64,000 nucleotides of DNA from assembly GCA_963781265.1 (NCBI GenBank), contig CAWAFH010000004.1, positions 1-64,000 on the forward strand, read 5' to 3'. This DNA comes from WHSW01 sp963781265 (GTDB lineage: Bacteria; Actinomycetota; Thermoleophilia; Solirubrobacterales; 70-9). Each line of letters begins with the position of its first letter. The stretch's first letter is position 1. The position numbers and the translations under genes were made by a program. The notes below the pieces were generated by a model. The model had not been told where the DNA came from. It saw nothing but the letters and a program-made list of their open reading frames with translations, and made no database searches. This document shows positions 8,674-16,344 of this stretch, one piece after another.

Positions 8674-8761
8674 GGAGCGCGAGGGACTCGAACCCCAACC
8701 GAGCGCTAACCCGATCGCCTCAGTTGGCAACTGGACGCGGCGCCTTGCCGCTTCACGCTCC
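8674..8761 (-). other. tRNA-like or degenerate tRNA sequence, 88 nt
   Basis: On the minus strand a 7-bp acceptor-like stem pairs GGAGCGT (8761-8755) with GCGCTCC (8680-8674) and is followed by G and CC. A D-arm-like hairpin GCGGC-AAGGC-GCCGC, an anticodon-like loop TTGCCAA with only three good pairs, and a normal T loop TTCGAGT are present. The length suits a class II tRNA, but the D stem is incomplete and the T stem weak. It may be a decayed tRNA, an attachment-site remnant, or a tRNA damaged by indels. Confidence 0.35.
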
Positions 8762-8901
8762 GCACCGAAAGCCTGACCGGCACAAGCGCACGTGTGGGGA
8801 CCAGACAGCCTCGGTCCTGTGGCGAGACTGTGCTGCGTTCCGTGCGGAAGCGATACTCCGTGGACTCACACCTCTAGGCGCGGAGGGGAGCGCGCCTAGC
8901 G

Positions 8902-9358
8902 CTACGGACCGCCGTCGCGGTCGAACATCGGCCGGTCGAACAGGGTCGAGAGCACGACCTGCGTCTGGGTCCGGATCACCCCGGGCGTGTCGCGGACCCG
9001 CTCGAGCGCGCGCTCGAGGTGGCCGGTGTCGGCGGCCCGCAGGTGCAGGATCGCGCTCGGCGCGCCGGCGACCGTGTAGGCCGCCTCGACCTCCGGGTAG
9101 TCGCCGACCGCCTCGCGGACCTGGTCGCCGGACATCCGGCCGTCGCAGAAGAGCTCGACGAACGCGTGCGTGTTCCAGCCGATCGCCGACGGGTCGACGT
9201 CGGCGGAGTAGCCGCGGATCACGCCCGTCGCGCTCGAGCCGGTCGACGCGGCGTTTGACCGCCGGGGCCGAGAGCGCGACGCGCTCGCCGATGTCCTGGA
9301 ACGAGCGCCGGGCGTTCTCTCTCAGGAGCGCAACGATTCTGTGGTCGATTTCATCCAA
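8902..9358 (-). pseudogene. Lrp/AsnC-family regulator, one frameshift
   Basis: The N-terminal HTH (MDEIDHRIVALLRENARRSF, then DIGERVALSAPAVKRRVDRL) is followed, after a one-base shift at about 9223-9228, by the RAM ligand-binding domain (IRGYSADVDPSAIGWNTHAF, later RVRDTPGVIRTQTQVVLSTL). Restored length is about 150 residues, normal for the family. It is divergent from hpd with 104 nt between the starts. Lrp/AsnC proteins sense amino acids, so it is the obvious candidate regulator of the tyrosine-degradation genes. That link is inferred from position. Confidence 0.8.
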
Positions 9359-9462
9359 CGAGCGCTCCGTGGCGAGCCGAACGCAAGGGATCGGCCTTGA
9401 GACTGGACCGCCGAGTTCGGAGAATCATGAACGGTGTCAACGCCGTCTAGCCGAGGAGAGCG

Positions 9463-10591
9463 ATGAGCACCGAGACCGTGATCGTGCCGGGGCAGGGGCC
9501 CGTGGCGAGCGACGAGATGCCGCTGCTCGGCATCGACCACATCGAGCTCTTCGTCGGCAACGCGACCCAGGCGGCCTACTGGTTCACCCGCGCGCTCGGC
9601 TTCCGCGAGACGGCGTACGCCGGGCTCGAGACCGGGATCCGCGACCGCTCCTCGCACGTGCTCGAGCAGGGCCGGGTCCGGATCGTGCTCACCGCGCCGC
9701 TGCTGGGCACGAGCGAGATCGCCCGCCACGTCGCCGCCCACGGCGACGGCGTGCGGACGATCGCCCTGCGGGTCCCCGACGCCGAGCACGCCTACCGCTA
9801 CGCGGTCCAGCACGGCGCGCTCGGGGTCCGTGAGCCCTGGGAGGCGACCGACGACGACGGCGCGGTTCGGATGGCGACGATCGCGACCTACGGCGAGACC
9901 CTGCACACGTTCGTCGAGCGCAACGGCTACGACGGGCGCCTTCCTGCCCGGCTACGAGCGCCGCGACCCCGGCCCCGACGCCGGGATGTTCGCCGGCGTC
10001 GACCACGTCGTCGGCAACGTCGAGCTCGGCCGCCTCGACGAGTGGGTCTCCTACTACGAGCGGGTCTTCGGGATGACGGAGATGATCCACTTCACCGACC
10101 GCGACATCTCGACCGAGTACTCGGCGCTGATGTCGAAGGTGATGGCCGACGGCAAGGGCCGGGTCAAGTTTCCGATCAACGAGCCGGCCGAGGGCCAGCG
10201 CAAGTCGCAGATCGAGGAGTACCTCGAGTACTACGGCGGCCCCGGCGCCCAGCACATCGCGCTCGCGACCACCGACATCGTCGCCACCGTGCGCGAGCTC
10301 ACCGACCGCGGCATCCGCTTCATCAAGACCCCGGCCAGCTACTACGAGGAGCTGCCCGGCCGGATCGGCGAGATCGACGAGGACCTCGCCGACCTGCGCG
10401 AGCTCGGCATCCTCGCCGACCGCGACGACGAGGGCTACCTGCTGCAGATCTTCAGCCAGAACATCGGCGACCGCCCGACCGTGTTCCTGGAGGTGATCGA
10501 GCGCCACGGCGCCCGCGGCTTCGGCGAGGGCAACTTCAAGGCGCTGTTCGAGGCGATCGAGCGCGAGCAGGACGCGCGCGGGAACCTCTGA
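9463..10591 (+). pseudogene. hpd: 4-hydroxyphenylpyruvate dioxygenase, one frameshift
   Basis: This Fe(II) enzyme converts 4-hydroxyphenylpyruvate to homogentisate in tyrosine breakdown. There are two VOC domains: an N-terminal one (LGIDHIELFVGNATQAAYWF) and a catalytic one (GVDHVVGNVELGRLDEWV). Metal ligands are visible: His in DHVVGNV, His in GAQHIALATTDI and Glu in VFLEVIERHG. A one-base gain at about 9934-9938 (within GACGGGC) separates the two domains. Removing it restores about 375 residues, the usual length. GAGGAG precedes ATG 9463. Its TGA overlaps the hmgA ATG. Confidence 0.85.
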
Positions 10592-11785
10592 TGCGTTACG
10601 CGAGCCTCGGCGAGATCCCGGCCAAACGCCACGTCCAGTTCCGCGGGAACAACGGCTCCAACCGCCTCCTGGTCGAGGAGGTCATGGGCTACGAGGGCTT
10701 CTCCGGCAACGAGTCGATCCTCTACCACGTCGAGTCGCCGTGCCGGATCGCCGCGGCCGGCGAGTTCACCCCGATCCTCCACGAGGAGTGGGTTCCCGAG
10801 GCCCACGTCCATCGCCATCTGGTGAGCGGCTCGATCGAGCCGGGGGGCGATCCGATCGACGGGCCGGCGCTGTCTGATGTGGAACTCCGACCTCGAGGTC
10901 TCGATCTGCTCGCCGACGGCCGAGACCGAGTCGTTTTACCGCGACGGCGAGGGCGACGAGCTGTTGTTCGTCTGCGAGGGCTCAGGGACCCTCGAGACGG
11001 TCTACGGCTCGCTCGCGTTCCGACAGCACGACTACATCGTGATCCCGCGCGGGACCACGTACCGCTTCCGGCTCGACGACGGGCCGCAGCGCTGGCTCGT
11101 GCTCCACACCCCTGGCGAGCTCGAGACCCCGAACCGCTACCGCAACCGCTACGGCCAGCTGCTCGAGTCGGCTCCGTACTCGCAGCGCGACTTCCACCCG
11201 CCGGCCGCGCTCGAGACCCACCGCGAGGGCGGCGAGCACGAGCTGATCGTCCGCGTGCGCGGCGGCCTGCAGCGCTACGAGCTCGACTATCACCCGCTCG
11301 ACGTCGTCGGCTGGGACGGCTACGTGTACCCGTACACGTTCAACGTCCACGACTTCGAGCCGCGCACCGGGCGCCTGCACCTGCCGCCGCCGGTCCACCA
11401 GACCTTCCAGGGCCCGAACTTCGTGATCTGCTCGTTCTGCCCGCGCGAGCTCGACTACGACCCGCAGGCGGTGCCGATCCCGTACCACCACTCGAACCTG
11501 CAGTCCGAGGAGGTCATCTACTACGTCTCCGGCGAGTTCGGCAGCCGCAAGGGCATCGAGACCGGATCGATCACCGTGCACCCGTCGGGGCTCCCGCACG
11601 GGCCGCAGCCGGGGCTGGTCGAGAAGGCGCTCGGGATGCGGCGCACCGAGGAGCTCGCGGTGATGTGGGACACGTTCAAGCCGCTGCGGCTGACCACGCT
11701 CGCGAGCGGGATCGACGACCCGGCGTACGCGTACTCGTGGCGCGATCACGAGCCGTCGCCGGTTGCGGAATCAACGACGGGCTAG
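10591..11785 (+). pseudogene. hmgA: Homogentisate 1,2-dioxygenase, one frameshift
   Basis: It opens the homogentisate ring to maleylacetoacetate. The N-terminal part reads MRYASLGEIPAKRHVQFRGN. After a one-base gain at about 10858-10866 (again in GACGGGC) the frame continues MWNSDLEVSICSPTAETESF. The cupin metal site is intact: PYHHSNLQSEE, then TVHPSGLPHGPQPG. Restored length is about 397 residues. The start overlaps the hpd stop (TGATG), so the two are translationally coupled. Apart from the shift nothing looks decayed. Confidence 0.85.
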
Positions 11786-11795
11786 AGGAGGGCGG

Positions 11796-12701
11796 ATGTT
11801 CGAGGAGGCGCAGCTCTACTCGCCGGTCACCGCGGCCGACGACGGGACGGTCACCGTCCACCTCGCCGACGATCACCCGGGCAAGACCGACCCCGACTAC
11901 CAGCGCCGGCGCAACGAGATCGCCGCCGCGGCGCTCGACTGGGACCGCGGCGCGCCGCCCCCGCGCATCGTCTACAGCGAGGCCGAGCAGGAAGTCTGGC
12001 GCACCGTGCAGCGCGAGCTGCTGCCCAAGCACGCCCGTTACGCGTGCCGGGCGGTTCGCGACGCGACCGCGACGCTGGCGCTGCCCGTGCACCGGATCCC
12101 GCAGCTCGACGAGGTGACCGCGGCGCTTCAGGGGCTCACCGGCTTTCGCTACGTGCCCGCGGCCGGGATCGTCCCCGTGCGCGAGTTCTACGGCAACCTC
12201 GCCGACCGCGAGTTTCACTCCACCCAGTACATCCGCCATCCCTCGGCGCCGCTCTACACGCCGGAGCCCGACCTGATCCACGAGGTGATCGGGCACGGCA
12301 ACCTGCTCGCCGACCCGCAGTTCGCCGAGCTCAACCGGCTCGCGGGCGAGGCGGCGCGGCGGGCCGAGACGGACGAGGGCGTCCAGTACGTCGCCGACGT
12401 GTTCTGGTTCACGATCGAGTTCGGGGTCGTCTGGGAGGACGGCGAGCTCCGCGCCTACGGCGCCGGGATCCTGTCGTCCTACGGCGAGATCGAGGAGTTC
12501 CGCGAGATGGAGATCAGGCCGCTGGACTTCCACCAGATGGGCACGATCGAGTACGACATCACCCACTATCAGCCGACCCTGTTCGCGGCCGAGTCGATGG
12601 GCCACCTGGTCGATTCGGTCGGTGAGTTCTTCGCCGGCTTCGACGACGACACCCCGCGACGGCTGGCGGCCGCGCGGCCCGCCGCAACTCCCAGTCGATA
12701 G
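11796..12701 (+). CDS. phhA: Phenylalanine 4-monooxygenase
   Basis: This intact 301-residue aromatic amino acid hydroxylase makes tyrosine from phenylalanine with pterin and O2. The iron site is clear: HEVIGH supplies two His, and FWFTIEFG supplies the Glu. The sequence FRYVPAAGIVPVREFYGNLA and HSTQYIRHPSAPLYTPEPD match the bacterial class, with no N-terminal ACT domain. The start at 11796 follows GAGGAGGG. It lies 10 nt after hmgA, so phenylalanine can feed directly into the hpd-hmgA route. It is the only undamaged gene of the set. Confidence 0.9.
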   Translation: MFEEAQLYSPVTAADDGTVTVHLADDHPGKTDPDYQRRRNEIAAAALDWDRGAPPPRIVYSEAEQEVWRTVQRELLPKHARYACRAVRDATATLALPVHRIPQLDEVTAALQGLTGFRYVPAAGIVPVREFYGNLADREFHSTQYIRHPSAPLYTPEPDLIHEVIGHGNLLADPQFAELNRLAGEAARRAETDEGVQYVADVFWFTIEFGVVWEDGELRAYGAGILSSYGEIEEFREMEIRPLDFHQMGTIEYDITHYQPTLFAAESMGHLVDSVGEFFAGFDDDTPRRLAAARPAATPSR

Positions 12702-12703
12702 CG

Positions 12704-14101
12704 TTGTTCATCCCAAGGATGGTGGCGAGGCTGAAGACCCCGATCGTGCTCGCGCTCGTCGCGGCCTGCGCGGCGCTGTGCGCGAGCAGCGCCGGCGCCG
12801 CGGTCAAGTTCCAGCGAATCGCCGGCTACGACGATCCGGCGACGCCGAACGAGCTCGACAAGGTCGGCATCCTCAAGGTCGGGCCAAAGAAGGCCCCGAA
12901 CGTGCTCGTCCTCAACCCGGGCACCTCTGCGAGCGCCGCCTACTTCAAGCCGCTCGCGAGCCTGATCGCAAAGCAGGCCGACGGCTGGCAGGTGTGGGCG
13001 GTCGAGCGCCGGGAGAACCTGCTCGAGGACCAGTCGATGGTCGACCAGGCCAAGCAGGGGATGATCGACGGCGACCAGCTCTTCGACTACTACCTCGGCT
13101 ACCTGACCGACCCGAGCATCACCGACCACTACCAGCCCGTCCAGGACTCCGCGGTCCCGTTCGCGCGCGGCTGGGGGATGAAGGTCGAGGTCGAGGATCT
13201 CCGGCGCGTCGTGCTCAAGGCCGAGAAGCTCGGCGGCAAGGTCGTGGTCGGCGGCCACTCGCTCGGCGGTTCGATCACGACCGCCTACGCAACCTGGGAC
13301 TTCGCCGGCAAGCCGGGCGCCAAGGGGCTCTCGGGCCTGGTCTTCATCGACGGCGCTTCGGGCACCACCCCGACCTCTGAGGCCGACGCCCAGACTCGCC
13401 TCGACAACCTCAACGCCGGCACGCCGTGGCTCTCGTTCGGCGGCATCCCGGCGCCGCTCGCCGGTCTCTTCAACGTCGTCGGGTCGACCGGCGTCCACCT
13501 GGACCCGACCGGGGTCGGCAAGCTGCAGACCTGGTCGGCGCTGCCCTCGAACCTCAAGCCCCCGGTCCTCGCGACCAACGAGGGCGGCTACGGCTTCGCG
13601 CTCGACACCGAGACCTCGCCGCCGAGCCTCGCCGCCGCCCAGGCGCACCTCGGCCACCTCGCCGCCAGCGGCGACCCGCGCCCCTGGGACGAGGCCGGCG
13701 AGCTGACCCCGATCCAGCGCTTCGCCGACATGTTCTCCGGCACCGGGCTGCTCGGCCTCGACGGCAGCGCCTGGTATCACCCGCTGCGGCTGACGATCGA
13801 CTCCGGCGCGGTCGGCAATGGGGTCGCCAACCCGGCGCAGGGCGTGCTCGACGTCCAGGCCACCCACGGCGCCGACCTGCCGCGCAAGCTGCGGATGCTC
13901 GCCTTCGGTGCGGCGCTCGGTGGCCAGCGGGTGCTCGACTCCACCAGGGCGCTGGCGACGCAGTCGAACATCCCGCGCAAGCAGCTCAGCCTGATCAACC
14001 GCGCGGACACCTACGCGCACAACGACCCGAACTCGGCCTACCCGAAGAACGCCTTCGTCACGAAGCTGATGCCGTTCCTGCGCAAGATCGCGCGCGGCTG
14101 A
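12704..14101 (+). CDS. Secreted alpha/beta hydrolase
   Basis: This 465-residue exported hydrolase has a signal peptide around PIVLALVAACAALCASSAGA. The nucleophile motif is GGHSLGG at about residue 186, and a C-terminal region (RADTYAHNDPNSAY) may supply the catalytic His. A TTG start at 12704 sits 2 nt after the phhA stop. The in-frame ATG at 12719 is an equally good start. It resembles secreted esterases or lipases of high-GC actinobacteria, and the substrate is unknown. It converges on the next gene with a 1-nt gap between stop codons. Confidence 0.7.
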   Translation: MFIPRMVARLKTPIVLALVAACAALCASSAGAAVKFQRIAGYDDPATPNELDKVGILKVGPKKAPNVLVLNPGTSASAAYFKPLASLIAKQADGWQVWAVERRENLLEDQSMVDQAKQGMIDGDQLFDYYLGYLTDPSITDHYQPVQDSAVPFARGWGMKVEVEDLRRVVLKAEKLGGKVVVGGHSLGGSITTAYATWDFAGKPGAKGLSGLVFIDGASGTTPTSEADAQTRLDNLNAGTPWLSFGGIPAPLAGLFNVVGSTGVHLDPTGVGKLQTWSALPSNLKPPVLATNEGGYGFALDTETSPPSLAAAQAHLGHLAASGDPRPWDEAGELTPIQRFADMFSGTGLLGLDGSAWYHPLRLTIDSGAVGNGVANPAQGVLDVQATHGADLPRKLRMLAFGAALGGQRVLDSTRALATQSNIPRKQLSLINRADTYAHNDPNSAYPKNAFVTKLMPFLRKIARG

Positions 14102-14102
14102 T

Positions 14103-14396
14103 CTAAGGCAACAGGCTGCCGCCCGGCGGCACCACCCAGAGCGGCTCGAGCAGCGGCTCGAGGTCGGCCGGCTCGAGGTCCGCGACCGTCGCCGCATCGT
14201 GATCCTGCATCAGCGCGGCCAGCCGGCGCCAGGCCGCCGCGACTCCGCCCACCCGGCTGCGGTGGCCGAAGCCCGTTGCCTCGGCGAGCTCGGCGGCGCG
14301 CTCGCCTACCTCGGCCGCGGTCAGCTCGCCGAAGGTCCGGCTGACCCCGGCGGCGTCGACCCGGGTCGCGAGCGCCTCGGCGAGCCCGTCGGTCAC
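14103..14396 (-). CDS. Small protein of unknown function, end of the hydrogenase operon
   Basis: This 97-residue soluble protein is probably mostly helical (FGELTAAEVGERAAELAEAT, then AAAWRRLAALMQDHD), with a Pro-rich C-terminus. I do not recognise a family. Its GTG start overlaps the stop of the Fur-family gene (GTGA), so it is translated with it. The context suggests a role in nickel handling or regulation, but nothing in the sequence shows this. Confidence 0.55.
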   Translation of the reverse strand: MTDGLAEALATRVDAAGVSRTFGELTAAEVGERAAELAEATGFGHRSRVGGVAAAWRRLAALMQDHDAATVADLEPADLEPLLEPLWVVPPGGSLLP

Positions 14397-15113
14397 TCCC
14401 GCGGCGCTCGCTCGTCCTCGGCGTGGTCGTGGGTGTGATCGTCCTCGAGCCCCGGCTGATGCGGATGCGGGTGCGAATGAACCAGATCGCCGTGGCTGTG
14501 CTCGTGCTCATGCTCGACGTGGTCGTGGTCGTGGTCGGTGTGCGCGTGCGTGTGGCTCTCGCCGTCGTGCGAGTGCTCGTGCGCATGTGCGTGTCCGTGC
14601 TCGTGCTCGTGCTCACCCATCGGGTGCCTTTCTGTCGTCCGGTGATCGTCTCGGTTCGGCCCGCGCTCGCGGGCGCATCGATCGCAGAGGCCGGCGAGCG
14701 GGAAATGCCCGAAGCCGACCTCGAAGCGGTAGCGCTCACGCACCAGTTGCTTGAGCTCGGCCAGCTCGGCGGGGGCGAAGCTGCGCAGCCGCCCGCAACG
14801 CTCGCAGATCATGTACTCGCGCTCGGCCCGCTCGCCGGTCGCGTAGAGGCCGGGGCCGTGGCCGAGGTGGACGTGGCGGACGAGCCCGAGCCGCTCGAAC
14901 AGCTCCAGGTTGCGATAGACCGACGCGAGGTCGGCCTCGGCCTCCGCCGGGCGCGCGAGCCGCTCGGCCGACTGCGGCCCGTCGGCGCGGAACAGCGCCT
15001 CCAGCAGCTCCCGCCGAGCGGCCGAGACCCGGTACCCGGCACTGCGAAGCGCCTCGATCGCCTCGTCGAGGTCGGCCGCCGCCGCGGGCGGGCCGTGAGC
15101 GGACGACCGTCAT
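14393..15113 (-). CDS. Fur-family metalloregulator with histidine-rich C-terminal tail
   Basis: The Fur core is clear: a winged helix (ALRSAGYRVSAARRELLEAL, DLASVYRNLELFERLGLV), a His cluster RHVHLGHGPGLY, and two Cys pairs (CERC, CDRC) for the structural zinc. After CARERG the same frame continues into about 75 residues with roughly 25 His (for example EHEHEHGHAHAHEH), ending at 14393. An internal ATG near 14626 behind GAAAGG could also make the tail separately. The core frame has no ATG, GTG or TTG after its in-frame TGA at 15110-15112. The ATG at 15113, overlapping the permease stop, is one frame off, so a one-base loss near 15075-15090 is likely. It is co-transcribed with the nickel permease, so a Nur-like nickel sensor is the best guess. 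Confidence 0.75.
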
Positions 15114-16240
15114 CCGCCCGGCTCCCGCAGATGCGCCGTCCAGCGCTCCTCGATGTTGCCGAGGCGCCAGACCGCGAGCGCGACCACCCAGGTGAGGACG
15201 AAGATGGCGACGATCGCGTAGCCGACGTAGTTGAGGTCGAGGTTGGAGATGTTCTCCCACGGGAAGCCGGTGAGGCTGAGCTTGTCGGCGAACACGGCGG
15301 TGAGCTCGATCAGCCCGATCACCAGGGCGACGATCACCGAGAGCGCGGTCACGGTCATGTTGTAGAAGATCTTTCGCACCGGTTGCGAGAACGCCCAGCC
15401 ATAGGCGAAGTTCATGAACGCGCCGTCGATCGAGTCCAGCAGCGACATCCCGGCAGCGAACAGGATCGGCAGGCAGAGGATCGCGTACCACGGCAGGCCG
15501 CCGACGGCCGCGCTGCCGGCGACCGCGAGCAGGGCGATCTCGGTCGCGGTGTCGAACCCGAGGCCGAAGAGGACGCCGAGCGGGTACATCTGCCACGACC
15601 GCGTGATCGCGTTCGTCGCCCTGCCGTAGAAGCGGTTCATGAAGCCGCGGTTGTTGAGCTGCTCTTCGAGCTCGGCCTCCGCGTAGTGGCCGTGGCGCAT
15701 GCGGCGGAAGATCCGCACGATGCTGATCAGGACGAGCAGGTTGAGGACCCCGATCACGATCAAGAAGAACCCGGAGACGGAGGGTCCGATCAGCCCGGTG
15801 ACCTGGTGCAGGGCCGAGCTGTCGTCGTCGACCGCTCCGCTGAGCCCGCGGATCCCGATCGCGAACAGGCACGCGAGCGCGAACACGATCGTCGAGTGGC
15901 CGAGCGAGAAGAAGAACCCGACCGCGAGCGGGCGCTGGCCGTCGGTCATCAGCTTGCGGGTGGTGTTGTCGATCGCCCCGATGTGATCGGCGTCGAACGC
16001 GTGCCGCAGCCCGAGCGTGTACGCCGTGATCCCGAGCCCCACCCCGAACACCTCGGTCGACCCGAGCTCGAAATGCTGGGGCGCGATCACCGCGAAGAGG
16101 AGGAAGAAGCCGAGCGCGTGCAGACCGACCACGACCGCGGCCATCGCGCCCACGCGCCTCCACTCGGCGCGGGTCAGCGAGCCGCGGATTCGCGAGAGCC
16201 GGGACCGTGTGCCCGCGGCGCGCATCGCTTCGGTGCTCAT
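15110..16240 (-). CDS. NiCoT-family nickel/cobalt permease
   Basis: This 376-residue membrane protein is of the HoxN/NixA class and imports Ni2+ (or Co2+) with high affinity. The signature RHAFDADHIGAIDNT in the second membrane segment binds the metal. FSLGHSTIVF, LGFDTATEIALL and GMSLLDSIDGAFM are the other conserved motifs. About eight membrane segments are seen. The start at 16240 follows GAGGAGG. It lies between hypF and the Fur-family gene and presumably supplies nickel for the hydrogenase. An inverted repeat upstream suggests metal-dependent control. Confidence 0.9.
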   Translation of the reverse strand: MSTEAMRAAGTRSRLSRIRGSLTRAEWRRVGAMAAVVVGLHALGFFLLFAVIAPQHFELGSTEVFGVGLGITAYTLGLRHAFDADHIGAIDNTTRKLMTDGQRPLAVGFFFSLGHSTIVFALACLFAIGIRGLSGAVDDDSSALHQVTGLIGPSVSGFFLIVIGVLNLLVLISIVRIFRRMRHGHYAEAELEEQLNNRGFMNRFYGRATNAITRSWQMYPLGVLFGLGFDTATEIALLAVAGSAAVGGLPWYAILCLPILFAAGMSLLDSIDGAFMNFAYGWAFSQPVRKIFYNMTVTALSVIVALVIGLIELTAVFADKLSLTGFPWENISNLDLNYVGYAIVAIFVLTWVVALAVWRLGNIEERWTAHLREPGG

Positions 16241-16278
16241 CTGACCTCCTCGGCCCGGGGCGAATACCCGGGTGGTAG

Positions 16279-16301
16279 TTGCGAACGCCTCGCATTTGCA
16301 A
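16279..16301. promoter_or_regulatory. Candidate Fur-family (nickel) operator
   Basis: TTGCGAACGC (16279-16288) and GCATTTGCAA (16292-16301) form a 23-bp inverted repeat matching at 8 of 10 positions, with a 3-nt centre. It lies 39 bp before the NiCoT start in the 104-nt gap after hypF, the longest gap within the operon. TTGC...GCAA ends are typical of Fur-superfamily boxes. The regulator is encoded two genes downstream. Confidence 0.6.
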
Positions 16302-16344
16302 GCGGGAGTCGAGTTCTGAGGGCTCCGGGCCGAGGCATCGGGAC

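Noticed and set aside
8674..8761. tRNA-Sec (selenocysteine tRNA)
   Set aside because: Length is near, but the anticodon-like loop is TTGCCAA, not one with TCA, and no selenoprotein TGA is seen in the molybdoenzyme.
14736..16301. 521-codon minus-strand frame over the permease and Fur region
   Set aside because: It is out of frame with both recognised proteins and lacks any motif, so it is a GC-driven shadow frame.
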